64,000 nucleotides of DNA from contig NZ_JALJCW010000001.1 of NCBI RefSeq assembly GCF_023634025.1, positions 1 to 64,000 on the forward strand, read 5' to 3'. Under the pieces are notes generated by a model. The model was not told the DNA's origin and did not search any database. It was given only the letters and a program-made list of their open reading frames with translations. Positions within the stretch are counted from its first letter, which is position 1, and each line of letters opens with the position of its first letter. A program made the translations under genes and the position numbers. Of the stretch, positions 7,822-17,801 are shown piece by piece. This stretch comes from Hanstruepera flava. Lineage in GTDB: Bacteria > Bacteroidota > Bacteroidia > Flavobacteriales > Flavobacteriaceae.

Positions 7822-8716
7822 ACACTTTTCCCGCCTCTGCCAATTCTACATTTTCGAAAACAGTTTGTGCTTCCTCTTTAAAACCCGAAATGTCATCATA
7901 ACGTGTAGAATAATGTCCAAGTACCAACTGACCAACTTCTGCCTTTTGCGCAATAGTAGCTGCATCAATAGCGCTACTGTGTTTTGTAGGATTTGATAGA
8001 TGGGCATGCTTTTCTAAAAATGTGGATTCGTGATACAATACATCTGAATTTTTAATAATAGGAATAATCGTTTCCGTGTATGCGGTATCGCTACAATAGG
8101 CATAACTTTTTGGTTTTGCCGGATCTTTAGTTACATCTGCATTTAGAATAAGTTTACCATCTTCATTCACCACATCAAAACCTTGTTTTAATTTTCGGTA
8201 GTAAGATTTATCAATATTAGCGTTTAAAGTAGCGTTTAAGTCTAATTTACGCTCACCCAATTTCTCCCGAAACAAAAAACCATTGGTATAAATACGATGC
8301 TTTAAGGGAATGGTATGCACGGTCACTTTATCATCTTCGTAAATTAATTCTGATTCCTTAGAAGTGAGTTCATGAAAAATTAGCTTATAATCCGTCCAGG
8401 AATTACCCAGTTTTAATTGGAGTGTTATAACATCTTTTATACCCTTGGGACCGTAAACATGTAAATCGGTTTCTCTGGTTAATAACCTAAATGTTGAAAT
8501 AAGCCCTACTAAGCCAAAAAAATGATCACCATGAAGATGGGAAATAAAAATATGCTTGATTCTGGAAAACTTAACCCTGTTTTTCCGCAATTGTACTTGG
8601 GTACCCTCACCACAATCAATTAAAAAAATGTTGTTTTTTATTTCTAATACTTGGGAGGTTGGATGGGTGTCTACACGTGGCGTAGCACTATGACAACCTA
8701 ATATGGTTAATTTCAT
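7811..8716 (-). CDS. rnz: Ribonuclease Z (tRNase Z)
   Basis: 301 residues, the normal length of the short form. A metallo-beta-lactamase-fold endonuclease that trims the 3' ends of tRNA precursors. It shows the zinc motif SHLHGDHFFGL (about residues 60-70), the N-terminal ILGCHSATPR, the substrate-binding arm region (about 155-175), the AYCSDTAY motif, DVLYHESTF, and the final histidine motif LVLGHYSTRY. It is the distal gene of a minus-strand run pyrR-pyrB-110-aa gene-rnz. The 57-bp gap before it may hold its own promoter. Its 3' end overlaps the convergent gene by 11 bp. Confidence 0.96.
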   Translation of the reverse strand: MKLTILGCHSATPRVDTHPTSQVLEIKNNIFLIDCGEGTQVQLRKNRVKFSRIKHIFISHLHGDHFFGLVGLISTFRLLTRETDLHVYGPKGIKDVITLQLKLGNSWTDYKLIFHELTSKESELIYEDDKVTVHTIPLKHRIYTNGFLFREKLGERKLDLNATLNANIDKSYYRKLKQGFDVVNEDGKLILNADVTKDPAKPKSYAYCSDTAYTETIIPIIKNSDVLYHESTFLEKHAHLSNPTKHSSAIDAATIAQKAEVGQLVLGHYSTRYDDISGFKEEAQTVFENVELAEAGKVFTF

Positions 8717-8773
8717 CTATTAATATGCATTGTTTTTTAGAGGCTAGGTGGAATGCACAATAATCATTTCACA

Positions 8774-9106
8774 CTAAAACCCTAAATCGCGTTCCATTTC
8801 TTCCATTTCAATAATATCATAAGCTTCCTGCATTGTAGGAACAACAACCAGCTCATCTGGCATCTCATCAAAATTCACTTTGTCGGTAACAATTACAAAG
8901 GAATTTTTAGCTTGCCTGTGCGTGTTTGATAAATTTAAAAACTCCACCATATCACTAAGCGGAATTTGCCGCAAACTGGTTAAGCTAATTATGATATTAT
9001 CGTTTTTAAAACGATCGAATAAAACGTCTAATTTCTTGACTAGCTCTATAACTGATGCCTTTTCCTGGGTTATAACAGTTATGTTATCTTGTTTATCAAA
9101 TATCAT
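8774..9106 (-). CDS. STAS-like small protein in the pyrB-rnz cluster
   Basis: 110 residues, cytoplasmic. The pattern NIIISLTSLRQIPLSDMVEF, then a helix and a strand SFVIVTD, then a C-terminal helix (TMQEAYDIIEMEEMERDLGF) fits the alpha/beta order of STAS domains (anti-sigma-antagonist fold). The conserved phosphorylatable serine cannot be assigned with confidence. It starts 4 nt after pyrB ends, so it is translated from the same message, and rnz follows 57 bp later. Its role in this pyrimidine/tRNA cluster is unknown. Confidence 0.75.
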   Translation of the reverse strand: MIFDKQDNITVITQEKASVIELVKKLDVLFDRFKNDNIIISLTSLRQIPLSDMVEFLNLSNTHRQAKNSFVIVTDKVNFDEMPDELVVVPTMQEAYDIIEMEEMERDLGF

Positions 9107-9110
9107 AGTG

Positions 9111-10040
9111 TTACTGTTTTATTTTTGAAGCTAATAAATAAATAACAGCCATCCTAATGGCTACACCATTTTGTACTTGGTCCAATATAATGGCTTGATC
9201 TGAATCTGCTACATCACTGGTAATTTCAACTCCTCTATTTATTGGACCAGGATGCATAATGGTAATGTCTTTATCCAATGAATTTAGCAATTCCATATTG
9301 ACACCATATTGCTGCGTGTACTCTCTTGTGGAAGGAAAATAGCTAACCGCCATGCGTTCATTCTGCACACGAAGCATATTGGCCACATCACACCAATTTA
9401 AGGCTTTTCTCAAGTTGGTTTCAACTTTAACTCCCAACTTATCAATATACTTCGGAATTAAGGTCTTTGGCCCACAAACCATAACTTGAGCACCTTGCGT
9501 TTTTAAAGCAAATATATTTGACAAAGCCACGCGACTATGCAATATATCACCAACTATTACAACCTTCTTTCCTTTTACATCACCTAACCGCTCACGAATG
9601 GAATACGAATCCAACAAGGCTTGGGTTGGGTGCTCGTGTGCGCCATCACCAGCGTTAATAATACTCGCATTAACATGATTGGATAAAAACACACTAGCTC
9701 CTGGATTTGGATGGCGCATGACCACCATATCCACTTTCATAGAAAGAATATTATTGACAGTATCTATTAAAGTTTCCCCTTTTTTAACAGATGATTGTGA
9801 TGCCGAAAAGTTTATAACATCTGCTGAAAGGCGTTTTTCAGCCAACTCGAAAGACAGTTTTGTTCGAGTGGAGTTTTCAAAAAATAAGTTAGCAATAGTA
9901 ATATCACGAAGCGATGGCACTTTTTTGATCGGTCTGTTAATCACTTCCTTAAAGTGGTCAGCTGTTTCAAAAATAAGCTTAATATCTTCCTTGTTAAGAT
10001 ATTTGATTCCCAATAAGTGATTGACACTTAACTCGCTCAT
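9111..10040 (-). CDS. pyrB: Aspartate carbamoyltransferase, catalytic subunit
   Basis: 309 residues, the usual length. It catalyses the first committed step of pyrimidine synthesis, carbamoyl phosphate plus aspartate to N-carbamoylaspartate. The carbamoyl-phosphate loop FENSTRTKLSFE (about residues 54-65), HPTQALLDSYSIRE, VVIVGDILHSRVA and MHPGPINRGVEI are present. No regulatory pyrI is seen next to it. It begins 4 nt after pyrR, so the two are co-transcribed, and PyrR probably couples their expression to the uridine nucleotide pool. Confidence 0.97.
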   Translation of the reverse strand: MSELSVNHLLGIKYLNKEDIKLIFETADHFKEVINRPIKKVPSLRDITIANLFFENSTRTKLSFELAEKRLSADVINFSASQSSVKKGETLIDTVNNILSMKVDMVVMRHPNPGASVFLSNHVNASIINAGDGAHEHPTQALLDSYSIRERLGDVKGKKVVIVGDILHSRVALSNIFALKTQGAQVMVCGPKTLIPKYIDKLGVKVETNLRKALNWCDVANMLRVQNERMAVSYFPSTREYTQQYGVNMELLNSLDKDITIMHPGPINRGVEITSDVADSDQAIILDQVQNGVAIRMAVIYLLASKIKQ

Positions 10041-10044
10041 ACTT

Positions 10045-10584
10045 TTATTTGTTTATTAAGTAAACCGCATCTTCACCTTGCTCCTCCTGCCAATGTACGA
10101 TTACTTTTTCTTCGTTAATAGCATCTACTTGCCGTCCTTTATAATTGGGTTGTATGGGTAAATGTCTACTAAAACGCCTGTCTATTAAAGTTAACAATTC
10201 AATTTCGTTTGGTCGACCAAAAGACTGAATAGCGGTTAATGCCGCCCGAATACTTCTACCTGTATACAGCACATCGTCTATGAAAACAATTTTTTTGTTC
10301 TCAACAAGAAAATTAATTTCTGTGGTATTGGCTTCCAAAGGCTTATCGCTTCTTCTAAAATCGTCTCTAAAAAATGTGATATCTAAATGCCCGAGTTGCA
10401 AATTCTTTATTTTATACTCCTCTTTTAGCATTTGGGCCAACCGGTTAGCCATATATCTACCTCTTGGCTGCAAGCCTATTAAAACTGTATTGGTAAAGTC
10501 GTTGTGGTTTTCAATAAGTTGACAAGCCAATCGATGAAGAATGATGTTTACCTCTTTAGCGTTAAGTAAAACTTTTTGACTCAT
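10045..10584 (-). CDS. pyrR: Bifunctional pyrimidine operon regulator / uracil phosphoribosyltransferase
   Basis: 179 residues. The PRPP-binding motif VFIDDVLYTGRSIRAAL (about residues 96-112) and the N-terminal VLIGLQPRGRYMANRL are typical of PyrR, which binds pyr mRNA in response to UMP/UTP and has weak uracil phosphoribosyltransferase activity. It is the first gene of the pyrR-pyrB-110-aa gene-rnz run. The leader upstream of 10584 is short (about 50 bp to the rpsA terminator), and I see no clear PyrR-type attenuator there, so the regulatory mode here is unproven. Confidence 0.93.
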   Translation of the reverse strand: MSQKVLLNAKEVNIILHRLACQLIENHNDFTNTVLIGLQPRGRYMANRLAQMLKEEYKIKNLQLGHLDITFFRDDFRRSDKPLEANTTEINFLVENKKIVFIDDVLYTGRSIRAALTAIQSFGRPNEIELLTLIDRRFSRHLPIQPNYKGRQVDAINEEKVIVHWQEEQGEDAVYLINK

Positions 10585-10631
10585 AAACTATCCAAACGTG
10601 TTTGGAGAACAAAGATAATGCAAAAAAATAA

Positions 10632-10660
10632 AAAAGCCTTCCAAAAATTGGAAGGCTTTT
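10632..10660 (-). terminator. Terminator of rpsA
   Basis: 13-bp stem (AAAAGCCTTCCAA / TTGGAAGGCTTTT) with a 3-nt loop, 23 bp beyond the rpsA stop on the minus strand, followed on that strand by a T-rich run. It separates rpsA from pyrR. Confidence 0.85.
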
Positions 10661-10682
10661 ACGCTTAATAATGGAGAGCTTA

Positions 10683-12533
10683 TTATTTCCCTTCCATTTT
10701 ATCTTTAAGAGCTTGCAATGTGTCATTGGCATCACCTAAAGTTGGCTTAACCTCTGCAGCAGCATTTTTAGCAGCAGCTTTTACATTAGCAGCTTCTTCT
10801 TCTCTAAAGATAGCTGTATGCGAAGCAACTACACGCTTAAACTCTTTATTAAATTCAATAATCTTGAATTCTGCCTCTTCACCTTTCTTAAGTTTCTTAC
10901 CGTCTTCTTTTTCCATGTGACGAGAAGGAACGAAAGCTACAATATCCTCATTAAAATCGATAGTTGCACCTTTGTCAACTATTTCAGTCAATTCAGCTTT
11001 GTGTACGGTTCCAACAGCAAATTCTTCTTCGTACTTATCCCAAGGGTTTTCAGTTGTTTGTTTGTGACCTAAACTTAATTTACGCCCTTCAACATCCAAC
11101 TCAAGAACCACAACGTCTAATTTATCGCCAACGTTACAGAACTCACTTGGGTGTTTGATTTTCTTGGTCCAAGATAAATCTGAAATATAGATTAATCCAT
11201 CAATACCTTCTTCCAATTCAACAAATACACCAAAGTTTGTAAAGTTACGAACGGTACCAGTGTGTTTAGAACCTACTGGGTATTTAGATGTAATATCTGT
11301 CCATGGATCTGGTGTTAATTGCTTAATACCTAAAGACATTTTACGATCTTCTCTATCTAATGTTAAGATTTGAGCCTCAACTTCATCTCCAACAGAAACG
11401 AAATCTTGAGCAGAACGTAAATGTGTAGACCATGACATTTCAGAAACGTGGATAAGACCTTCAACACCATCAGCAACTTCAATAAAGGCACCGTAATCTG
11501 CAATAACAACTACTTTACCTTTTACTTTATCACCAACTTTAACGTCTTCACCCAAAGCATCCCATGGGTGCTTAGATAATTGCTTAAGACCTAATTGGAT
11601 TCTTGATTTGTTTTCATCAAAATCAAGGATAACAACGTTTAATTTTTGGTCTAACTCAACAATCTCATTTGGATGGTTGATACGAGACCAAGAAAGATCT
11701 GTAATGTGGATTAAACCATCTACACCACCAAGGTCAATAAACACACCATAAGAAGTAATGTTTTTTACAACACCTTCTAATACTTGTCCTTTTTCTAACT
11801 GACCAATAATTTCTTTCTTTTGTTCCTCTATATCAGCCTCAATAAGTGCTTTATGAGAAACCACAACGTTTTTGAATTCGTGATTGATTTTAACCACTTT
11901 GAATTCCATTGTTTTATTTACGTATTGATCGTAATCGCGAATTGGTTTCACGTCAATTTGAGAACCTGGCAAGAATGCTTCAATTCCAAAAACATCTACA
12001 ATCATACCACCTTTAGTTCTACACTTAACGAAACCATTAACGATTTCACCACTTTCGTGAGCAGCATTCACACGATCCCATGCCTTGATAACACGTGCTT
12101 TTCTGTGTGATAATACTAACTGACCAGTAGCGTCTTCACGAACATCAATTAATACTTCTACTTTGTCTCCTACTTTTAAGTTTGGATTGTAACGGAATTC
12201 GTTTAATGAAATAACACCTTCAGATTTAGCGTTGATGTCAATAATGGCATCACGATCTGTAATGTGGATAACTTCACCTTCAACAACTTCATCATCTAAA
12301 GTGTCAACGAAATTTTCTGCTACTAATTTTTCAAATTCTTTTAATTGAGAATCTTCAACCTCATCAATACCTTCTTGGTAATTGTGCCAGTTAAAATCTT
12401 TTAAGAATTTTTCAGGATTTTTTTGAGCTTCAGATACTACTGGAGCTTCAACTGTTTGAGTTTCAGTTTCAGTTGCTTCAACTGCTTGTGCTTCAGTTGC
12501 TTCAACTTCCGCTTGTTTTGCTTTTTCAGCCAT
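10683..12533 (-). CDS. rpsA: 30S ribosomal protein S1
   Basis: 616 residues. An acidic, Ala/Glu/Thr-rich N-terminal tail (about 1-40) precedes six S1 (OB-fold) RNA-binding domains. The central ones are most typical, for example VVKNITSYGVFIDLGGVDGL, VVVIADYGAFIEVADGVEGL and VRNFTNFGVFVELEEGIDGL, each followed by I(H/Y)(I/V)S(D/E)(L/M)SW-type endings. The Lys-rich C-terminus ends KDKMEGK. S1 binds mRNA leaders and helps initiation on weak Shine-Dalgarno mRNAs, which matters in this phylum. It is a single gene with its own promoter and terminator and an mRNA leader of about 110-120 nt. Confidence 0.97.
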   Translation of the reverse strand: MAEKAKQAEVEATEAQAVEATETETQTVEAPVVSEAQKNPEKFLKDFNWHNYQEGIDEVEDSQLKEFEKLVAENFVDTLDDEVVEGEVIHITDRDAIIDINAKSEGVISLNEFRYNPNLKVGDKVEVLIDVREDATGQLVLSHRKARVIKAWDRVNAAHESGEIVNGFVKCRTKGGMIVDVFGIEAFLPGSQIDVKPIRDYDQYVNKTMEFKVVKINHEFKNVVVSHKALIEADIEEQKKEIIGQLEKGQVLEGVVKNITSYGVFIDLGGVDGLIHITDLSWSRINHPNEIVELDQKLNVVILDFDENKSRIQLGLKQLSKHPWDALGEDVKVGDKVKGKVVVIADYGAFIEVADGVEGLIHVSEMSWSTHLRSAQDFVSVGDEVEAQILTLDREDRKMSLGIKQLTPDPWTDITSKYPVGSKHTGTVRNFTNFGVFVELEEGIDGLIYISDLSWTKKIKHPSEFCNVGDKLDVVVLELDVEGRKLSLGHKQTTENPWDKYEEEFAVGTVHKAELTEIVDKGATIDFNEDIVAFVPSRHMEKEDGKKLKKGEEAEFKIIEFNKEFKRVVASHTAIFREEEAANVKAAAKNAAAEVKPTLGDANDTLQALKDKMEGK

Positions 12534-12653
12534 ATGCTGATAATAATTTGTATTCTGTTATGTTCTGGAAATTTTAAGCAATTAACACACAGAAGTGTTA
12601 TATTATATTTCGTTTTCCCTTCTTAATTTCCAATGCATTGCTAAAAAGGAGTG

Positions 12654-12684
12654 CAAAAATACTACTTTTTCCTTAATAAAACAA
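12654..12684 (-). promoter_or_regulatory. Probable promoter of rpsA
   Basis: Read on the minus strand: TTG (12684-12682), a 20-bp spacer, then TATTTTTG (12661-12654), an exact fit to the Bacteroidota primary sigma consensus TTG-N~19-TAnnTTTG. It lies about 120 bp before the rpsA start codon. Confidence 0.65.
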
Positions 12685-12713
12685 TAGCTTATTGACTGAA
12701 AATTAAATATTTA

Positions 12714-13406
12714 TTATAAGCCTTCTAACACTTGGGTGGTAAGTTGCAATATGTTTTGAAATTGCTCGTCTAAAGTCAGGTTAGAGTTATCTATTTCTAT
12801 GGCGTCATCAGCCTTAATTAATGGAGAATCTTTTCGATGTGTGTCTATATAATCACGTTCTTGAATATTATGCAAAACCTCGCTATAATCCACATTATCT
12901 CCACGTTCTATTAATTCTTTATAACGTCTTTGCGCACGTTTTTCGGCAGAGGCTATCATAAAAATCTTTAATTCGGCTTTAGGAAACACAACAGTACCTA
13001 TATCTCGCCCATCCATAACAACGCCTCTTTCTTCTCCCATCTGTTGTTGTTGTTTTACCAGCATACTCCTTACTTCAGATATGGCTGCTACCTGACTTAC
13101 AAAATTGGAAACTTCTAACGTTCGAATCCTTTTTTCAACATTAATACCGTTTAAATACACATCTGCCACATGTGTTTCTTTGTTTAGCTTAAATGAAATT
13201 TGAACTAGTTCTAGATTTGAAATTAAACCCTTAACATCAAAATGATCGTCGCTTATAAAACCTTGCTCCATAGCAAATAGCGTAATGGCACGATACATCG
13301 CTCCAGAGTCTACATAAACATATCCTAGATACTTAGCCAGTTGTTTTGCAACAGTACTTTTCCCAGTGGAAGAATAACCATCTATAGCAATCGTAATCTT
13401 TTGCAT
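12714..13406 (-). CDS. cmk: Cytidylate kinase
   Basis: 230 residues. It phosphorylates CMP and dCMP with ATP. The P-loop GYSSTGKST (about residues 9-17), the VDSGAMYRA substrate motif, MDGRDIGTVVFP, and the LID-like RAQRRYKEL segment are all present. The stop of porQ and the start of cmk are directly adjacent on the minus strand (porQ 13407, cmk 13406), so they form one unit. The porQ-cmk linkage is also seen in other Bacteroidota. Confidence 0.97.
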   Translation of the reverse strand: MQKITIAIDGYSSTGKSTVAKQLAKYLGYVYVDSGAMYRAITLFAMEQGFISDDHFDVKGLISNLELVQISFKLNKETHVADVYLNGINVEKRIRTLEVSNFVSQVAAISEVRSMLVKQQQQMGEERGVVMDGRDIGTVVFPKAELKIFMIASAEKRAQRRYKELIERGDNVDYSEVLHNIQERDYIDTHRKDSPLIKADDAIEIDNSNLTLDEQFQNILQLTTQVLEGL

Positions 13407-14426
13407 TTATCTTAAATCTATTTGCATTCCGAAGAAATTAGCATTCGATGCACTGGTATAGCGCACATGGGTAAAGCTAAATCTAAATTTATTGAGTTGC
13501 AAGCCTATTCCAGCCGAAATTCCCGAAAAATTTCGTTGCTCATCAATACGCAATTCACGTCCTCTCCTAAAATTGTAACCCAATCTAATGTTAAATGCAC
13601 CTTCAGGAAAAAGTTCTGCGCCAAGAATTGTATGGCTCAAAAGATTAGTGAAAAACCCTGTTTTTTCTTGTGTTTGATTGCCTTCCAAATCAGTTTCTGC
13701 TCGAGCAGGATTACTAACTGCCAATGGCCAAACCTGTAAGTTCTCTAGTGTAAGATGCCAACGTAAAGGTACATTCTCTAATGTTTGAGACATTCCAAAA
13801 GCAATTTCAAAAGGCAAGGGTTCATTTTGCCCAGCATAGGTAGTTATTTGCATCCCTAGGTTTCTGACTACCAATGTGGCTTGAAATTCAATATCTTCAT
13901 TAATATACATCAAGCCAGCGTCAATGGCAGCCCCAAATGATGAATATTGCTCTAGTTTTGAAGTGATTAGTTTAATAGTTCCTCCAGCATAAAAATCAGA
14001 ATACCCAATTTGTCTAGAATGTCCAAACGACAAAGACGCTTCATTACCGCTAAAAGATCCTGTAGGATTACCTTGTTCATCATAACCATCAAAGCTACCG
14101 TAATTAATATAGGTAATACCTGTAAAGAACGTTAACACACGCCTATCCCAAGTATATCCATATGCTCCAGTACCATAACTAATGCCTCCTAAATAACTTG
14201 AGTAATTTATAGCCAATTGATTATCCATTTCAACATTAATTGCTGAAGGATTTGTTAAGGCTTGTGTAACATCGTAATCTATATTTGTAAATACTTTACC
14301 ACCTAAAGCTGCTTGTCTAGGCGAAGCAATAAGATTAAGGAATTGATATGTAGTTTCACCACCAACTTGAGCGCATAAATATGCACTGAAAAAAACACAA
14401 ATAACAGTGGTAACTCTCTTAATCAT
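13407..14426 (-). CDS. porQ: Type IX secretion system protein PorQ
   Basis: 339 residues. A signal peptide (AYLCAQ) is followed by the PorQ N-terminal signature TYQFLNLIASPRQAALGG, then long amphipathic strands of a FadL/PorV-like barrel (GISYGTGAYGYTWD, SFGHSRQIGYSDFYAGG, FNIRLGYNFRRGREL) and a C-terminal FSFTHVRYTSASNANFFG. PorQ is a conserved outer-membrane component of the type IX system, thought to work with PorZ and PorV in the attachment complex. Direct adjacency to cmk supports the assignment. Confidence 0.88.
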   Translation of the reverse strand: MIKRVTTVICVFFSAYLCAQVGGETTYQFLNLIASPRQAALGGKVFTNIDYDVTQALTNPSAINVEMDNQLAINYSSYLGGISYGTGAYGYTWDRRVLTFFTGITYINYGSFDGYDEQGNPTGSFSGNEASLSFGHSRQIGYSDFYAGGTIKLITSKLEQYSSFGAAIDAGLMYINEDIEFQATLVVRNLGMQITTYAGQNEPLPFEIAFGMSQTLENVPLRWHLTLENLQVWPLAVSNPARAETDLEGNQTQEKTGFFTNLLSHTILGAELFPEGAFNIRLGYNFRRGRELRIDEQRNFSGISAGIGLQLNKFRFSFTHVRYTSASNANFFGMQIDLR

Positions 14427-14494
14427 AAAGTTGCAAAGTAACTAAATCTATCTTAAAACGGTTGCAAGTATAAATTATTTTTAATACATAAAAA

Positions 14495-14517
14495 AACCTC
14501 GAGTTTAAATCGAGGTT
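14495..14517 (-). terminator. Terminator of lon
   Basis: 8-bp stem (AACCTCGA / TCGAGGTT) with a 7-nt loop and an A-run (T-run on the minus strand) beside it, 22 bp beyond the lon stop and before the porQ promoter region. Confidence 0.75.
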
Positions 14518-14538
14518 CTTTACTATTAATCATATGTT

Positions 14539-16989
14539 TTAGAGCGATTTAGCATTCTTAACCTTCTGATTTGTCAATGCTAATTTAATTACATCACTCA
14601 TATCTGTAACGTAATGAAAAGTCAAGCCTTTTAAATATTCAGGTTTAATTTCCTCTATATCACGTCTGTTGTCCTCACAAAGTAAAATCTCTTTAATTCT
14701 AGCGCGTTTTGCGGCCAAGATTTTTTCTTTAATACCACCCACAGGAAGCACTTTTCCACGAAGTGTAATTTCACCTGTCATGGCTATACTCTTCTTTACT
14801 TTACGCTGTGTAAATAAAGACACTAATGAAGTAAGCATGGTAATTCCTGCGCTAGGCCCATCTTTCGGTGTCGCGCCTTCAGGTACGTGGATATGCACAT
14901 TATACTTATCAAAAATTTCTGAATTAATACCCAATTCATCAGCATTAGCCTTAATATACTCCATAGCTATGGTAGCCGATTCTTTCATGACTTTACCTAA
15001 ATTACCAGTAACCGTTAAGTTACCTTTGCCTTTAGATAAGATAGATTCTATAAACAAGATGTCACCTCCTACACGTGTCCAAGCTAATCCTGTTACTACA
15101 CCAGCAACATTATTATTTTCATATTTGTCACGCTCCAATTTTGGTCCACCTAAAACCTCAACAATATCTTCATTGGTTACTTTTATATTGTAATCCTCTT
15201 CCATGGCAATATTTTTAGCTGCATAGCGTACCATTTTTGCCAATTGCTTTTCCAGACCACGAACACCAGATTCTCTTGTATAACCTTCAACTATTTTTTC
15301 TAATTGTGGTTTAGCTATTTTCAAATCCTTTTCTGTTAAACCATGCTCCTTTAGTTGTTTAGGCAATAAGTGTCGCTTGGCTATTTCAACTTTTTCTTCA
15401 ATGGTATAACCTGTAACGTTAATAACCTCCATTCTATCCAATAATGCTGGCTGGATGGTAGACAAACTATTTGAGGTTGCAATAAACATCACTTTAGAAA
15501 GGTCATAACCCATTTCTAAAAAGTTATCATAGAATTCACTATTCTGCTCTGGATCCAATACCTCTAGCATAGCCGATGATGGATCGCCTTGATGCGAATT
15601 TGAAAGTTTATCTATTTCATCTAAAACAAAAACTGGGTTTGAAGTACCTGCTTTTTTTAGGTTTTGTAAAATTCTACCAGGCATGGCACCAATATATGTT
15701 TTTCGGTGTCCACGTATTTCTGCCTCATCACGCAAACCACCTAATGACATACGCACATATTCTCTTCCTAAAGCTTCTGCTATAGATTTACCTAAAGAGG
15801 TTTTACCAACACCTGGAGGTCCATATAAGCAGAGTATTGGCGATTTCATGTCGTTTCGGAGTTTAATAACCGCCAAATGTTCTATAATACGTCGCTTAAC
15901 ATCATCTAAACCGTAATGGTCTCGATCTAAAATACGCTTGGCGCGTTTTAAATCGAATTTGTCCTTACTGTAGTCATTCCAGGGCAAATCTAAAAAGAGA
16001 TCCAAATAGTTGCGCTGGATAGAATACTCTGCAACTTGAGGATTCATGCGATGCATTTTAGCCAGCTCTTTATCGAAATGTTTGGCTACTTTTTCAGGCC
16101 ATTTTTTAGACTTGGCTCGTTGTTTCATGTCATCCAACTCTTCATCATGACTGACACCTCCAAGCTCTTCCTGAATGGTTTTCATTTGTTGGTGTAAGAA
16201 GTATTCACGCTGCTGTTGGCTCATATCACTTTGAACCTTTAACTGAATATCGTTTTTCAATTCCAATTTTTGAAACTCAATATTCATATACTTTAAAGTT
16301 TCTAGCGCACGTTCTTTCAAGTCATTTATTTCCAATAATTTTTGCTTATCAGTGACTGATAGGTTCATATTAGAGGACACGAAGTTTATTAAAAACGAAT
16401 CGCTTTTTATGTTTTTAATGGCAAATGAGGCTTCACTTGGAATATTGGGACTCTCCTTAATAATTTGAAGTGACAATTCTTTAATTGAGTCTATTATCGC
16501 CTCAAACTCTTTGTTTTTAGCAGCAGGTCTAGCTTCAGGCACTTCGTTTACAGTAGCCTTTAAATAAGGCTCTTCAGACACCACTTCGTTAACCTGAAAA
16601 CGCTTTTTACCTTGAATAATAACAGTTGTGTTACCATCAGGCATTTTCAGTACTTTTAAAATTCTCGCAACCGTTCCGGTTTTAAAAATATCTTTTGCCG
16701 TTGGATCTTCAACCGCTTCATCTTTTTGGGATACTACACCTACAACTTTACTACCATTATTGGCATCTTTAATTAACTTAATAGATTTATCCCGACCCGC
16801 TGTGATAGGAATAACAACACCTGGGAACAATACCGTATTACGTAGTGAAAGTATAGGTAATGAGTTGGGAAGTTCCTCTTTTCGTATTTCTTCTTCGTCT
16901 TCTGGTGTCATTAAGGGAATTAATTCTGAATTTTCATCAAAATCCTGTAATGACAAACTGTCAAGGCTTAAAAAATTAGATTTTTTCAT
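14539..16989 (-). CDS. lon: ATP-dependent Lon protease
   Basis: 816 residues, full length. The N-terminal LON substrate-binding domain (about 40-235, [19 protein letters not shown]) is followed by a coiled-coil linker, the AAA+ module with Walker [14 protein letters not shown] (about residue 390) and Walker [10 protein letters not shown], and the C-terminal Ser-Lys protease with the catalytic Ser in [11 protein letters not shown] and Lys in [12 protein letters not shown]. It is a cytoplasmic quality-control and regulatory protease. It is transcribed alone on the minus strand, with a terminator after it and about 235 bp of AT-rich DNA before it. Confidence 0.98.
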   Translation of the reverse strand: MKKSNFLSLDSLSLQDFDENSELIPLMTPEDEEEIRKEELPNSLPILSLRNTVLFPGVVIPITAGRDKSIKLIKDANNGSKVVGVVSQKDEAVEDPTAKDIFKTGTVARILKVLKMPDGNTTVIIQGKKRFQVNEVVSEEPYLKATVNEVPEARPAAKNKEFEAIIDSIKELSLQIIKESPNIPSEASFAIKNIKSDSFLINFVSSNMNLSVTDKQKLLEINDLKERALETLKYMNIEFQKLELKNDIQLKVQSDMSQQQREYFLHQQMKTIQEELGGVSHDEELDDMKQRAKSKKWPEKVAKHFDKELAKMHRMNPQVAEYSIQRNYLDLFLDLPWNDYSKDKFDLKRAKRILDRDHYGLDDVKRRIIEHLAVIKLRNDMKSPILCLYGPPGVGKTSLGKSIAEALGREYVRMSLGGLRDEAEIRGHRKTYIGAMPGRILQNLKKAGTSNPVFVLDEIDKLSNSHQGDPSSAMLEVLDPEQNSEFYDNFLEMGYDLSKVMFIATSNSLSTIQPALLDRMEVINVTGYTIEEKVEIAKRHLLPKQLKEHGLTEKDLKIAKPQLEKIVEGYTRESGVRGLEKQLAKMVRYAAKNIAMEEDYNIKVTNEDIVEVLGGPKLERDKYENNNVAGVVTGLAWTRVGGDILFIESILSKGKGNLTVTGNLGKVMKESATIAMEYIKANADELGINSEIFDKYNVHIHVPEGATPKDGPSAGITMLTSLVSLFTQRKVKKSIAMTGEITLRGKVLPVGGIKEKILAAKRARIKEILLCEDNRRDIEEIKPEYLKGLTFHYVTDMSDVIKLALTNQKVKNAKSL

Positions 16990-17224
16990 AGATATATTTA
17001 AGTCATTCTGTCATTTTTACTTCAAATAACAGAATTTCTATTGTATTTTTAAATATTAACATTTATGCTATAAAACTAATAATCAACTATTTAATTTAAT
17101 TATTGTATTTATAACGCTATTATAAGTTCAATTTATATGCCATGAATATTATACTAAAAAGTTTTTTTTCAAAAAGTGTAACAAATCAAAATCTGGCTAC
17201 TCTTTAATATAACAATTTGATTTT

Positions 17225-17791
17225 TTGACACTAACCACCAAAAATATCGAAGAGCTTGTAGAGCTCTGTAGGGCTAGAAACCAATTTGCGCAATTGGAAG
17301 TTTACAATCGTTATTATAAAGCCATGTATAACGTAGCATTTAGGATTGTAAAAGATAGCTTTGAAGCAGAAGACGTCATGCAAGATGCGTTTTTAACTGC
17401 TTTTTCAAAACTTGATAGCCTTAAAGATACAGTGACATTTGGTTCATGGCTAAAACGAATTGTTATTAACAACAGTATTTACCGTTTCAATAAAAACAGT
17501 AAGTACCAAAACGTTCCTTTTGAGCATGTAATGCATAAAGTTGAAGATGATGTTCATCAAGGCCTTGATAGCGATACATCATCCTCAAGCGATAAAGCAA
17601 AGTTGGTTTTGAATACTTTAAACCAATTAAAGGACAATTACAGAATTGCCTTAACATTACATTTAATTGAAGGGTATGATTACGAGGAAATTGGAGATAT
17701 CATGAATCTTTCTTATGCCAATTGCAGAACAACAATTTCACGAGCAAAAGAAAGTTTGCGTAAAAAACTAAAACCAATAGTAAATTATTAA
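17225..17791 (+). CDS. RNA polymerase sigma-70 (ECF) factor
   Basis: 188 residues from a TTG start; no ATG is available before the conserved region 2. Region 2 (YNRYYKAMYNVAFRIV...EAEDVMQDAFLTAFSKL) and region 4 (YDYEEIGDIMNLSYANCRTTISRAKESLRKKL) give a two-domain ECF sigma factor. The next gene, 10 bp downstream, codes for a single-pass membrane protein that is probably its anti-sigma factor, and two secreted proteins follow. The operon therefore looks like an envelope-responsive sigma unit. The target regulon cannot be read from this window. Confidence 0.9.
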   Translation: MTLTTKNIEELVELCRARNQFAQLEVYNRYYKAMYNVAFRIVKDSFEAEDVMQDAFLTAFSKLDSLKDTVTFGSWLKRIVINNSIYRFNKNSKYQNVPFEHVMHKVEDDVHQGLDSDTSSSSDKAKLVLNTLNQLKDNYRIALTLHLIEGYDYEEIGDIMNLSYANCRTTISRAKESLRKKLKPIVNY

Positions 17792-17801
17792 AAACCGTAT
17801 T

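Noticed and set aside
10585-10631. PyrR-binding attenuator before pyrR
   Set aside because: Only about 50 bp separate pyrR from the rpsA terminator, and no second competing hairpin with the conserved loop is visible.
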